DNA from: Tannerellaceae bacterium
GTDB lineage: Bacteria > Bacteroidota > Bacteroidia > Bacteroidales > Tannerellaceae
Assembly: GCA_031259845.1 (NCBI GenBank)
Contig: JAIRKZ010000013.1
Coordinates: 1 to 64,000 of the forward strand
Length of the DNA stretch: 64,000 nt
Direction: 5' to 3'
The notes beneath the pieces were generated by a model. That model saw only the letters and a list, made by a program, of their open reading frames with translations. It was not told the DNA's origin and did no database searches. Positions 22,346-32,453 of this stretch are shown in pieces. Numbering within the stretch: position 1 is the first letter of the stretch; every line of letters begins with the position of its first letter. A program made the position numbers and the translations under genes.

Positions 22346-22375
22346 GAGTTATCCGGCTTCCACAAAATACAGCGT

Positions 22376-22822
22376 ATGAACAAAAAGTTAACAATTGCAC
22401 TCGTAGCGCACGACAGGCGCAAAGTAGACATGGTAGAATGGGCTGTACATAATGCAGACTTTCTATCGCATCACCACCTGGTTTGCACAGGTACGACAGG
22501 AGGACTGGTAGAAGAAGCGTTCGGCAACAAAGGCATTAACTCCGAAATCACCAAAATGCACTCCGGCCCGCTTGGCGGAGATGCTGAAATTGCGACAATG
22601 GTAGTGCGTAAGGAAATCAATCTGGCGATATTCCTGATTGACGACCTGAACCCTCAACCTCACGAAGCGGATATTCAAATGTTGCTTCGTCAATGCCGGG
22701 TACACAATGTCCCTATTGCCTGCAATCGTTACAGCGCCGACTTAATGATTACAAGTTCGCTTTGGGACGATGATAATTATACCCCGTCCGAACCCAAATA
22801 CATCCAATTCCACAGAGATTAA
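22376..22822 (+). CDS. mgsA: methylglyoxal synthase
   Basis: IALVAHDRRKVDMVEW, CTGTTGGLVEE, SGPLGGDAEIATMV, IFLIDDLNPQPHEADI. Confidence 0.96.
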   Translation: MNKKLTIALVAHDRRKVDMVEWAVHNADFLSHHHLVCTGTTGGLVEEAFGNKGINSEITKMHSGPLGGDAEIATMVVRKEINLAIFLIDDLNPQPHEADIQMLLRQCRVHNVPIACNRYSADLMITSSLWDDDNYTPSEPKYIQFHRD

Positions 22823-22843
22823 AAACGTTACAACAAATAAAGA

Positions 22844-23911
22844 ATGAAAATAAACATAGCCGTATTGGCCGGCGACGGCATTGGCCCCGAAATAATACAG
22901 CAAGGCATGAAGGCCATCAAATCCGTATGTGAAAAGTACGGACATGATTTAACCTGTAAAGAAGCGCCGGTAGGGGCAGCAGCCATAGACCGGACAGGAA
23001 ATCCTTACCCGGACGAAACACATGCCCTTTGTATGGCAAGCGACGCCGTATTCTTCGGAGCCATCGGCCACCCGAAATACGACAACGATCCCTCGGCCAA
23101 AGTACGCCCGGAACAGGGATTATTAGCTATGCGGAAAAAGTTGGGACTATATGCCAATATCCGGCCGATAACTACTTTTGCCTCATTGATTCATAAATCG
23201 CCGCTCCGTCCCGAACTTATAGACGGAGCCGATTTCATCTGTATCCGCGAATTAACAGGCGGTATGTATTTCGGCCGCCCGCAGGGAAGGAGCGAAGACG
23301 GCGACACGGCTTATGATACATGTATCTACACACGGGAAGAAATCGACCGAATCGTCCGTCTGGCTTATACCTATGCACGGAAACGCCGTAAGAAAGTAAC
23401 GGTTGTAGATAAAGCCAATGTATTGGCAACGTCTCGCTTATGGAGGCAGGTAGCGCAGGAAATCGAAAAAGAATACCCCGACGTGGAAACGGAATACATG
23501 TTTGTAGATAACGCAGCCATGCGCCTTATCCAGTGGCCGAAAAGTTTCGATGTAATGGTAACGGAGAATATGTTTGGCGATATCCTGACAGACGAAGCCT
23601 CCGTAATCACCGGTTCGCTCGGCATGTTACCTTCCGCTTCCATCGGTATACACACTTCCGTATTCGAACCTATTCATGGCTCGTATCCGCAAGCGGCAGG
23701 CAAAAACATAGCCAATCCATTAGCCACGATACTGAGCGCCGCCCTGCTGTTTGAATATGCTTTCAACCTGACGGAAGAAGGCAAAGCCATTCGCGATGCA
23801 GTAACAGCCTCAATGAATGCCGGCATCGTAACCGAAGACATTTCCCCGGAAGGAAAAGCCTTCAAAACGTCCGAAGTAGGCGACTGGATAGCCGGTTATA
23901 TTATGCGTTGA
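22844..23911 (+). CDS. leuB: 3-isopropylmalate dehydrogenase
   Basis: [48 protein letters not shown]. Confidence 0.96.
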   Translation: MKINIAVLAGDGIGPEIIQQGMKAIKSVCEKYGHDLTCKEAPVGAAAIDRTGNPYPDETHALCMASDAVFFGAIGHPKYDNDPSAKVRPEQGLLAMRKKLGLYANIRPITTFASLIHKSPLRPELIDGADFICIRELTGGMYFGRPQGRSEDGDTAYDTCIYTREEIDRIVRLAYTYARKRRKKVTVVDKANVLATSRLWRQVAQEIEKEYPDVETEYMFVDNAAMRLIQWPKSFDVMVTENMFGDILTDEASVITGSLGMLPSASIGIHTSVFEPIHGSYPQAAGKNIANPLATILSAALLFEYAFNLTEEGKAIRDAVTASMNAGIVTEDISPEGKAFKTSEVGDWIAGYIMR

Positions 23912-23945
23912 GGGAAGGGATATATTGTTCAAGCAAGTATATCAA

Positions 23946-24956
23946 TCATTTGATTTGGCGGCTTACTGTTTTTTCTTTATTGACTACCGGCAGGGCAATG
24001 ATGGCGAACAGGCCGCAGAGGGCTGTCCAAATGGTTTGGATGGTGTGCACTACGAGGGCAAAGGCGGCGGAATCGTTTTCGTTTATGCCAAAAATCATTA
24101 ATGTGGAGATTACCATAAAATGCCAGGGGCCAATGCCTCCCTGTATCGGGACGGCTACGGCGATACTGCTCATCGTAAAGGCGATTAAGCCAACCCTTAC
24201 GCCTAAATCGCGCGTGAAGTCAAAGGCATAAAAGGAAATATAGAAGAAAAGGAAATAACCGCCCCAAATCAAAAGGGTTTGAATGATGAAAAGCCATTTC
24301 CTTTTCAGCACCCAAACGCTTTCCATACCTTCCAGAATATTATGTAACATTCCTTTTGCCTTTTGTATCAGGGTAAGATGTCCGAAGCGGGTGAAGGTAA
24401 ACCAAATGGCGGCAACCAATATGGCGACTCCTGCAAGAATCCAGAGCAAACTGAAATTTTCATGTAAACCTTCCAGCAATTCGGGGTTACGGGCGAAGAA
24501 TTTATGGAAAAAGGAGATATTGAACATAAAAATAAAACAGGTAAGGAGGGCTACCGTAAAGGTATCGGCGATACGGTCTATCAAAAGCGTACCAATCAGT
24601 TTGGCAAAAGGGATTTTCTCATATTTCGTAATAACGCCGCAACGCCATACTTCGCCCACGCGGGGAAGCACATAATTGACGGCATAATTGCCCAGCACGG
24701 CATAGATTACATTGATCGTCTTAAACCGCTCTCCTATCGAATCGATAAGCAAACCCCAGCGAAGGCCTCTCACGATATTGGCGAACAGGCCGAAAACCAG
24801 CGATAGAAGAAGAATGTCATACCGGACGCCTTTTTTTATAACCAGCCAGATTGCGCTAAAATCCATCTTACGATACAGGAACCAGAGCAGCAAAAGGCCC
24901 AGCAAAAGAGGAAGGAATACTTTTATAGTGATACTTAGCAGTTTTTTATAATTCAT
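23946..24956 (-). CDS. flippase-like / lysylphosphatidylglycerol synthase TM-region family membrane protein
   Basis: multi-TM with LRGLRWGLLI, NYVLPRVGEVWRCGVI, PIQGGIGPWHF. Confidence 0.85.
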   Translation of the reverse strand: MNYKKLLSITIKVFLPLLLGLLLLWFLYRKMDFSAIWLVIKKGVRYDILLLSLVFGLFANIVRGLRWGLLIDSIGERFKTINVIYAVLGNYAVNYVLPRVGEVWRCGVITKYEKIPFAKLIGTLLIDRIADTFTVALLTCFIFMFNISFFHKFFARNPELLEGLHENFSLLWILAGVAILVAAIWFTFTRFGHLTLIQKAKGMLHNILEGMESVWVLKRKWLFIIQTLLIWGGYFLFFYISFYAFDFTRDLGVRVGLIAFTMSSIAVAVPIQGGIGPWHFMVISTLMIFGINENDSAAFALVVHTIQTIWTALCGLFAIIALPVVNKEKTVSRQIK

Positions 24957-25046
24957 CCGTTACGAGATTCTTTGATATTTGTTGTATTTTTGCGTGTCTG
25001 CAAAGATAAGAATATATTTTAATACGAACATTTTCAATAGCAAGAA

Positions 25047-25832
25047 GTGACGAGAACAGTCAGGCCAAAAAAAGCGTTAGGACAACATTTCCTGAAAGAC
25101 ATGCAAATAGCAGAACGTATTGCAAATACGCTGTCGGAGTATAACGGGATGCCGGTTCTGGAAATAGGGCCGGGAATGGGCATACTCACCCGTTTCCTGC
25201 TTGAGGCCGGACACAACCTTACCGTAGTAGAACTGGACTTGGAATCGGTAGCTTATCTCGAAAAATATTTCCCCGAATTGGAAGGACGGATCATTACCGG
25301 CGACTTCCTTCAATTGAACCTTTTACGGATATTCCCCCCTTCCTTTTGCGTGATAGGGAATTACCCCTACAATATATCAAGCCAGATTTTCTTTAAGGTG
25401 TTAGAATACAAAGATCATATTCCCTGCTGTTCGGGTATGTTGCAAAAAGAAGTGGCCGAACGCCTTGCCGCAGGCCCGGGAAGTAAAACGTATGGCATCC
25501 TCAGCGTCTTATTGCAAGCCTGGTATGATGTGGAATACCTGTTTACGGTAAGCGAACAGGCGTTCAATCCTCCTCCAAAGGTAAAGAGCGGCGTTATCCG
25601 CATCAAAAGGAATAAGCGTACCACATTAAATTGCGATGAGGCATTGTTCAAAACGGTGGTTAAAACCTCGTTTAACCAACGAAGGAAAACACTCCGTAAT
25701 TCCATGAAACGGTTATTAGGCAAAGATTGCCCCGATTACGTATTACCCGTTTTCGACAAACGGCCCGAACAACTGTCTGTTGAACAATTCATAGAACTTA
25801 CGCAGCTTACCGGACGTTATCTGAAAACATAA
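25047..25832 (+). CDS. rsmA: 16S rRNA (adenine1518-N6/1519-N6)-dimethyltransferase
   Basis: KKALGQHFLKD, LEIGPGMGILT, GNYPYNISSQIFF. Confidence 0.96.
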   Translation: MTRTVRPKKALGQHFLKDMQIAERIANTLSEYNGMPVLEIGPGMGILTRFLLEAGHNLTVVELDLESVAYLEKYFPELEGRIITGDFLQLNLLRIFPPSFCVIGNYPYNISSQIFFKVLEYKDHIPCCSGMLQKEVAERLAAGPGSKTYGILSVLLQAWYDVEYLFTVSEQAFNPPPKVKSGVIRIKRNKRTTLNCDEALFKTVVKTSFNQRRKTLRNSMKRLLGKDCPDYVLPVFDKRPEQLSVEQFIELTQLTGRYLKT

Positions 25833-25839
25833 ACCGGAA

Positions 25840-27195
25840 ATGTATATGCCCGACCTCACAACAAAAGAATACATCGAAAGCCTGAAGCGCATTATCAGTC
25901 AAAAAGACGACGACAAAGCGCGGGAAGCGCTGAAAGGCCTGTATCCGGCGGATATAGCAGAGTTGTTCCAGGAACTCAATATGCAGGAGGCCATCTATCT
26001 CTATTCGCTGATGGACGACGAAGAAGCAGCCGACGTGTTGATGGAAATTGATGAGGAAGACCGGAACAAGCTACTCAAAGAACTGCCGAACGAATTAATC
26101 GCCAAACGCCTTGTGGACAATATGGACACAGACGATGCGGTGGATTTTATGCGTAGCCTCGATGAAGGCACGCAGGAAGAAATCCTGTCACATATAGAAG
26201 ACGTAGAGCAGGCGGGCGATATTGTAGACCTGCTGAAATACGACGAAGATACCGCCGGCGGGCTGATGGGTACGGAGATGATTGTGGTAAACGAGAACTG
26301 GAGTATGCCGCAATGTATCGAAGAGATGCGCCGCCAGGCCGAAGAAATGGACGAAATTTATTACGTATATGTAGTAGATGACGACGAACGTTTACGGGGC
26401 GTACTTCCGCTGAAGCGAATGATTACAAGCCCTTCCGTGTCTAAAATCAAGCATGTTATGAAGAAAGACCCCATCACTGTGCACGATAATGACAGCATCG
26501 AGGAAGTAGCGCAGGTAATTGCCAAATACGACTTGGTGGCCCTTCCCGTAATAGACAGTATCGGGCGGCTGGTAGGGCGCATCACCATCGACGATGTAAT
26601 GGATGAAGTACGCGAACAGCACGAACGCGACTATCAGTTGGCTTCGGGTATCTCGCAAGACGTAGAAACAACCGACAATGTATTCATGCAAACGGCGGCC
26701 CGCCTCCCATGGCTCGTCATCGGGATGATAGGCGGGCTGGGGACGTCTTTCATATTAGGCGGCTTTGAAAATGGCTTCGCTGCCAATCCCAAAATGGCCT
26801 TATTCATTCCCCTGATTGGCGGAACCGGTGGAAACGTAGGCATACAGTCGTCCGCCATTGTAGTACAGGGGTTGGCCAACAATACGCTTAAAGCCGGCCA
26901 GATTCTCCGGCAGGTAGCCAAAGAATCGGCCGTTTCACTCATCAACGCCAGCACAATCAGCCTGATTGTCTTTATCTACAACTTTTTCACATTGGGCAAC
27001 CAGTCCATAACCGCCTCCGTCTCACTCAGCCTCTTTGCCGTAGTAATGTTTGCCAGCATCTTCGGAACCTTAGTCCCCATGACGCTAAACAAGATGAAAA
27101 TAGACCCCGCCCTGGCAACCGGCCCGTTCATCACCATCACAAACGATATCATCGGCATGATGATCTATATGTTCATAACATCCATGCTGCTGTAA
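25840..27195 (+). CDS. mgtE: magnesium transporter MgtE
   Basis: MgtE N domain, tandem CBS, TM motif PLIGGTGGNVGIQSSAIVVQGLA. Confidence 0.95.
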   Translation: MYMPDLTTKEYIESLKRIISQKDDDKAREALKGLYPADIAELFQELNMQEAIYLYSLMDDEEAADVLMEIDEEDRNKLLKELPNELIAKRLVDNMDTDDAVDFMRSLDEGTQEEILSHIEDVEQAGDIVDLLKYDEDTAGGLMGTEMIVVNENWSMPQCIEEMRRQAEEMDEIYYVYVVDDDERLRGVLPLKRMITSPSVSKIKHVMKKDPITVHDNDSIEEVAQVIAKYDLVALPVIDSIGRLVGRITIDDVMDEVREQHERDYQLASGISQDVETTDNVFMQTAARLPWLVIGMIGGLGTSFILGGFENGFAANPKMALFIPLIGGTGGNVGIQSSAIVVQGLANNTLKAGQILRQVAKESAVSLINASTISLIVFIYNFFTLGNQSITASVSLSLFAVVMFASIFGTLVPMTLNKMKIDPALATGPFITITNDIIGMMIYMFITSMLL

Positions 27196-27223
27196 GGCCG
27201 GAAAGAATCACCGTTTCTACAAT

Positions 27224-28588
27224 TTAGCGTTTCACAAATTCGACGCGCCGGTTTTTGGCGCGGCCTTCGTCGGTAGCGTTGTCGGCGAGGGGCGATGTCT
27301 GTCCCTTTCCTGTCGAGGTCAGACGATCGGCGGCGACGCCCATTTCGACTAATTTATCGACAACGGCTTCCGACCGCGCTTCCGAAAGCGTTTGATTCAA
27401 CGCCTCATTGCCGGTGTTGTCGGTATGACCTTCAACCGAAAAATTCAAGTCCGGATTGTCGGTCATCATCTTGACGATGCGGCTGATTTCGCTCATCGAT
27501 TCCGGCTTGATGCTGCTTTTGCCAACGTCGAACGTGATGCCGTAGGTGATGAATTTCCCGTCGCTCAACACACGGTCGTATAGCGGAACGGCGCCTTTGG
27601 CAATACGGAAATTCTTTACGTAAAACAGTTCGCCCTCTTCTACTGCATAAGGATGAAAATACATCATGAGATAAAGATTTGCCGGTTTTGCCATATTCGG
27701 GATATTCACTTTCCGCACGCCGTCAAAATACACCTTAAAGGCACGCTGATTGAATGAAATAGAGATATGATGCCATTCTTCCTTCTCCATTTTAATATCC
27801 TCGCTGCGGGCTTCTCTCTTTTCACCATTCGGCGCAATCTATTCTGTCCTCAAAGCAGTTTCCATGTTATGAGGCGACCATTGCATCGAAAAAACTTTAT
27901 GCTCTGTCCGTGTAACTTCCTTGTTGTATTCCTTATTAAGGACGAGTTGGAAATATAGCAAACCAATACTCTCGTAGCCGGTGGTTTTTTTCTTTATATG
28001 CACTCTATCGCGCACAAAATAATCAAATTCGACAGTGAACTTGTCGGGCAAATAATTTTTCATGTCTTTCATCAGAGGCACGATGGTTGTTTCGTTATCA
28101 ATCATGTAAATACACTTTTCGCCGTTAATTTCCGCTATTTCGGCATTGCCTTTTATCAAATCCCATTGCGAGGGAAATTCGCCGAACTGTTCTTTGGCAT
28201 GGTCGTCGTCGAAGAAAATTTCATCGCCCGGCACGAAATCCGATTTGGCATACGCCATTTCTACGGCTTTGACGTCGATTACCGGCGTGGAAACGCCCGG
28301 CTCGGAGGTCTTCTTCTCTGCATCGCCGGTATTATTGGCCTCGCCGCCGGTCTGTTTAGCCTCGACCTTCCCGTTGTCCTTGCCGTTGTCGTTGTAGGTT
28401 TCGGGGTTGGTTGCCTTGTCGATACCTTTTTCTACGGCTTCTTCCGTTTTCTGTTCGGCTTTACGCTCAACCGTCTTTTTTGCGGCGTTCTCAATGGCCT
28501 TACCCAGACGTTTGCCAAATTGCGCCTGCATCGTATTGCACGATATAACTGTCGCAATAATCAATAATAAAAGTCTTACTCTTTTCAT
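27224..28588 (-). pseudogene. OmpA-family protein interrupted by one in-frame TAG
   Basis: N-part 28588-27839 ends ...NMETALRTE*; the same frame continues IAPNGEKREARSEDIK-MEKEEWHH... to 27224, ending in OmpA-C (FSVEGHTDNTGNEALNQTLSEARSEAV...GKGQTSPLADN). Confidence 0.8.
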
Positions 28589-28790
28589 TTACTTATCATT
28601 TTCCACAAAAATAAGGCGGCAATGTTACGAAACGAAAAAAGAAGTGTTACAAAGTAATTAAATTCCTTTTAGTCCTGTCACATCATCCTGGTAAACCGGT
28701 GTAAAATGTTGGGTCGGCTTATCTAATCCGTAATCCTGTCTATACGTTACGCGGTATTGCGCATACAAAAACTTTATTTTTTTTCGTCGT

Positions 28791-28888
28791 TTTCAGTCAC
28801 ATTTCACATAAGGCTCTTATATTCCAACAGATAGATGTGACTGAACAGGTGACTGAGCGTGACTGGAGGTGATTAGACGTGACTGAGC
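28791..28888. repeat. left arm of ~97-bp imperfect inverted repeat with phased GTGAC motifs
   Basis: tttcagtcacat...gatgtgactgaacaggtgactgagcgtgactggaggtgattagacgtgactg. Confidence 0.85.
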
Positions 28889-28940
28889 TTCAACTTATAT
28901 ATGCGAAGATACATTTATACGGGTGAGTTTAGAAAAAAAA

Positions 28941-29047
28941 TCATTATAATGTCTTCAGTAAACCATTATAATGGTTTGATAAAGAAATCATAATGGTTTT
29001 CTGAAAGCATCGTAGTGGTTTGCCGGAGTCATCGTTATGATTTTTTT
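28941..29047. repeat. array B: 5 degenerate ~21-23 bp units (CATTATAATG-type)
   Basis: tcattataatgtcttcagtaaa / ccattataatggtttgataaaga / aatcataatggttttctgaaag / catcgtagtggtttgccggag / tcatcgttatgattttttt. Confidence 0.75.
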
Positions 29048-29129
29048 GCTTCGCAATTGGTGACTTTTCCTGAAATAGGCTTACAGTTTTGGGTTTAATT
29101 ACTAAAATAACGTTACACAAAAAACAGGA

Positions 29130-29226
29130 CAATCACCCGTTCAGTCACCTCCGGTCACGCTCCGTCACCTGTCCGGTCACACTTATCAGGCGGTATATGA
29201 GTGATTTATGATGGATGTGACTGAAA
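29130..29226. repeat. right arm of ~97-bp imperfect inverted repeat
   Basis: reverse complement tttcagtcacatcc...aagtgtgaccggacaggtgacggagcgtgaccggaggtgactgaacgggtgattg aligns nearly ungapped with 28791-28888, roughly three-quarters identical by hand count. Confidence 0.85.
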
Positions 29227-29457
29227 GGCGGATATTTTTTTATTGTTTGGGGTGAAAGCAAGGAGGTTGCTGTGATGTAAAAGAAAGCTGATTAGGAATT
29301 TTGTCGTACACCCGGAGCAGCCATATTCAGAGGCAATCCGTTACGGACATTAGCCCGGGATGGAACTATCGTAAAATCTCCTTTTAAATGTAGAATTGAA
29401 GATATGAAAGAAAAGCGTATCTTTGCCAGGCGTAAACGGATAGAGATGTTTTAATAT

Positions 29458-30912
29458 ATGTTGAGACAACAGTTACAACAAAAATTACAGCAAAAGCTTT
29501 CCCCTCAACAAATTCAGTTGATTAAGCTATTGGAACTTCCTACGATTGAACTGGAAGAAAGGGTAAAGCATGAACTGGAGGAAAACCCGGCTCTGGAAGA
29601 AGGTATGGATATGCCGGACGATTTTGAACCCGCCGGAAATGAAGACGGGGAAGAGGCGCCGGCAAACGAAACCGATACCGACCTCTCGCTGGGCGACTAC
29701 CTGACGGAAGATGATATTCCAGACTATAAGCTGCGCGAGATTAGGGAACGGACAGAGCAAAAGGAAGATATCCCTTTCTCCGCAGGCCAGTCGCTCAACG
29801 AATATTTGTTACAACAGTCAGGTTTGCGCGGCTTTCCTGAAAAAGAAGAGAAAATAGCCGAATACATTATAGGTAATATCGACGACGACGGGTACTTGCG
29901 CCGGAGCCTCTCTTCCATTGCAGACGACTTGATATTCCAGGCCGGACAGGTAGTAGAGGAAAAAGAAATAGAAAACGTACTGAAAGTTATACAGGATTTT
30001 GACCCGCCCGGCATCTGCTCCCGCAATCTGCAAGAGTGCCTGCTTATCCAGCTGGAGAAAAAGGAACAAACGCAGGCAGTCAAATTGGCAACGGCTATTA
30101 TCAGGGACTATTTCGACGAGTTCTCACGCAGGCATTACGACAAAGTACTCCGGGCGTTAAACAGCAATGAAGCCGACCTGAAAAAAGCTATCCGGGAAAT
30201 CACCTTGCTCAGCCCCAAACCGGGCGGCAATTGGGAAGGCGCTATGGAATCCGCCATGAGCCAGATTACGCCCGACTTTATTGTAGAAGCCCTTAATGGC
30301 GAGCTTTTCCTCAGTATGAACGCCAGGGGAATCCCCTGTTTGCATATCAACCGCGACTATATGGATATGTTTCAAAGCTATGCCTCGAACAAAGCCAACC
30401 AAACGTCCGAGAAGCGCGACGCCGTACAATTTGTAAAGCAAAAGCTCGACTCCGCCCAATGGTTCATCGACGCCATCAAGCAACGGCAGGAAACGCTGCG
30501 GCGAACGATGGAAACTATTATTTCGCTCCAACAGGACTTCTTCCTTACAGGAGACGACGCTTCCCTCCGCCCCATGATATTAAAAGACGTGGCTGAACGC
30601 GCCGGCTACGATGTCTCCACCATCTCACGTGTAAGCAACAGTAAATATGTGCAGACGAACTTCGGCATCTATCCGCTGAAATATTTCTTCTCGGAATCCA
30701 TGCCTACCGATTCGGGCGAGGAGGTTTCCAACCGTGAAGTGAAAAAGATAATGAAAGATCATATAGACGGCGAGGATAAAAGGAAACCTCTCACAGACGA
30801 AGAGCTTGCCTCTATCCTGAAAGAGAAGGGATATGTGATAGCCCGCCGTACGGTAGCAAAATATCGCGAACAAATGGACATTCCGGTTGCCCGCCTCAGA
30901 AAAGAAATATAA
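29458..30912 (+). CDS. rpoN: RNA polymerase sigma-54 factor
   Basis: N-terminal Q/L-rich activator region; RpoN box region (ARRTVAKYREQMDIPVARLRK). Confidence 0.96.
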   Translation: MLRQQLQQKLQQKLSPQQIQLIKLLELPTIELEERVKHELEENPALEEGMDMPDDFEPAGNEDGEEAPANETDTDLSLGDYLTEDDIPDYKLREIRERTEQKEDIPFSAGQSLNEYLLQQSGLRGFPEKEEKIAEYIIGNIDDDGYLRRSLSSIADDLIFQAGQVVEEKEIENVLKVIQDFDPPGICSRNLQECLLIQLEKKEQTQAVKLATAIIRDYFDEFSRRHYDKVLRALNSNEADLKKAIREITLLSPKPGGNWEGAMESAMSQITPDFIVEALNGELFLSMNARGIPCLHINRDYMDMFQSYASNKANQTSEKRDAVQFVKQKLDSAQWFIDAIKQRQETLRRTMETIISLQQDFFLTGDDASLRPMILKDVAERAGYDVSTISRVSNSKYVQTNFGIYPLKYFFSESMPTDSGEEVSNREVKKIMKDHIDGEDKRKPLTDEELASILKEKGYVIARRTVAKYREQMDIPVARLRKEI

Positions 30913-30925
30913 CTTTGCATGTAGA

Positions 30926-31537
30926 ATGAAATTAATGGCCAACATAGCATCTATCATCTTCCATCCTTTACTGATGGTTACCTACGGGGTATTGTTATCG
31001 CTCAATTACACATACCTGGCGATTTACCCCTCCACCATGAAGCTATATCTTGCGGGAGGCTCATTTTTGTGTACCACCGTCATCCCCGGCTTGCTCATCT
31101 TGCTGATGATAAAAGGAGGATCCGCCAGCGACGCGGAACTGACAGACAAAAGAGAACGCACCATTCCCTACCTGATATTCATTGCTTCCAACATGGCGTG
31201 CCTCTTCTATCTGTTCAAGATGCAGATGCCCTTTTGGCTGCTGTCGCTGTTTATCGGAATATGCGTGGCGTTATTCATCGCGTTGCTTATCAACTTTGCA
31301 TGGAAAATCAGCGCACACGCTATCGGTATCGGCGGGTTGCTGGGAGCGGTGATGGGGGTAGCGCAGATACAGATGATAAATCCCTTCCGGCTGTTCATCA
31401 TTATTCTTTTGGCTGGCGGATTGGTATGTACTTCACGGATTCTGTTAGAAAAGCATACGCCCATGCAAGCCTATGCAGGTTTCGGATTAGGATTTATATG
31501 CACGTTCGGAGCCTCTCTTACGAATTTTATTTATTAA
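30926..31537 (+). CDS. multi-TM membrane protein, PAP2-superfamily-like
   Basis: hydrophobic helices; start MKLMANIAS at 30926 preferred over the overlapping upstream start. Confidence 0.6.
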   Translation: MKLMANIASIIFHPLLMVTYGVLLSLNYTYLAIYPSTMKLYLAGGSFLCTTVIPGLLILLMIKGGSASDAELTDKRERTIPYLIFIASNMACLFYLFKMQMPFWLLSLFIGICVALFIALLINFAWKISAHAIGIGGLLGAVMGVAQIQMINPFRLFIIILLAGGLVCTSRILLEKHTPMQAYAGFGLGFICTFGASLTNFIY

Positions 31538-31559
31538 TTCAATAAAAAAACGCTAAATT

Positions 31560-31940
31560 ATGAATTTTCCTGCTGAATTAAAGTACACAAAAGACCATGA
31601 GTGGATACGTGTAGAGGGCGATGAAGCTTACGTTGGTATCACAGATTATGCACAAAGCGAACTGGGAGAAATCGTGTATGTAGACATCGCAACGAAAGGC
31701 GAAAGCCTGCAAAAAGAAGAAGTTTTCGGTTCTGTCGAAGCGGTTAAAACCGTATCCGACTTGTTTATGCCGGTAAGCGGAGAGGTATTGGAAGTAAACG
31801 CTGCCCTGGAAGAACAGCCGGAATTAGTGAATACGGAGCCTTACAGCAATGGCTGGTTAATCAAGATAGCCGTAGCCAACCCCGGAGAATTAGGCGAACT
31901 GCTATCTGCCGCCGCCTATCAAGAGCTTACCGGAAAATGA
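31560..31940 (+). CDS. gcvH: glycine cleavage system H protein
   Basis: [24 protein letters not shown], lipoyl-lysine region [19 protein letters not shown]. Confidence 0.97.
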   Translation: MNFPAELKYTKDHEWIRVEGDEAYVGITDYAQSELGEIVYVDIATKGESLQKEEVFGSVEAVKTVSDLFMPVSGEVLEVNAALEEQPELVNTEPYSNGWLIKIAVANPGELGELLSAAAYQELTGK

Positions 31941-32443
31941 CGCCCGTAGTAAGCATCATCATGGGCAGCGTCTCAGACCTGCCCATCATGGAGAAAGCTG
32001 CCGCGTTTCTGAACGAAATGGAAGTCCCCTTCGAGATGCACGCGCTTTCGGCCCATCGCACTCCTGCCGAAGTAGAAGCCTTTGCAAAAGGAGCCGGCGG
32101 GCGCGGGATAAAAGTAATTATTGCCGCCGCCGGCATGGCTGCACACCTCGGCGGCGTGATAGCCTCTATGACGACGCTTCCGGTAATCGGCGTCCCCATC
32201 AATTCTTCGCTCGATGGAATGGATGCATTATTGGCTATCGTACAAATGCCTCCGGGCATCCCGGTTGCCACGGTTGGCATCAACGGAGCCTTGAACGCCG
32301 CTATCCTCGCTGCACAGATTCTCTCTACAGGGGATGAAAAGCTCCGGGAAAAACTCCTCCTTTATAAAGAAGGTTTAAAAAAGAAAATAGTAGGTGCAAA
32401 CAACGAACTGGCGAATATTCATTTTAAATACAAAACAAATTAG
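31937..32443 (+). CDS. purE: 5-(carboxyamino)imidazole ribonucleotide mutase
   Basis: [38 protein letters not shown]. Confidence 0.97.
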   Translation: MTPVVSIIMGSVSDLPIMEKAAAFLNEMEVPFEMHALSAHRTPAEVEAFAKGAGGRGIKVIIAAAGMAAHLGGVIASMTTLPVIGVPINSSLDGMDALLAIVQMPPGIPVATVGINGALNAAILAAQILSTGDEKLREKLLLYKEGLKKKIVGANNELANIHFKYKTN

Positions 32444-32453
32444 CCGGTAAACG

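Noticed and set aside
27998-28567. 189-aa plus-strand ORF opposite the OmpA-family gene
   Set aside because: Shadow ORF (Phe/Val/Gly-rich); the minus-strand frame has a clear signal peptide
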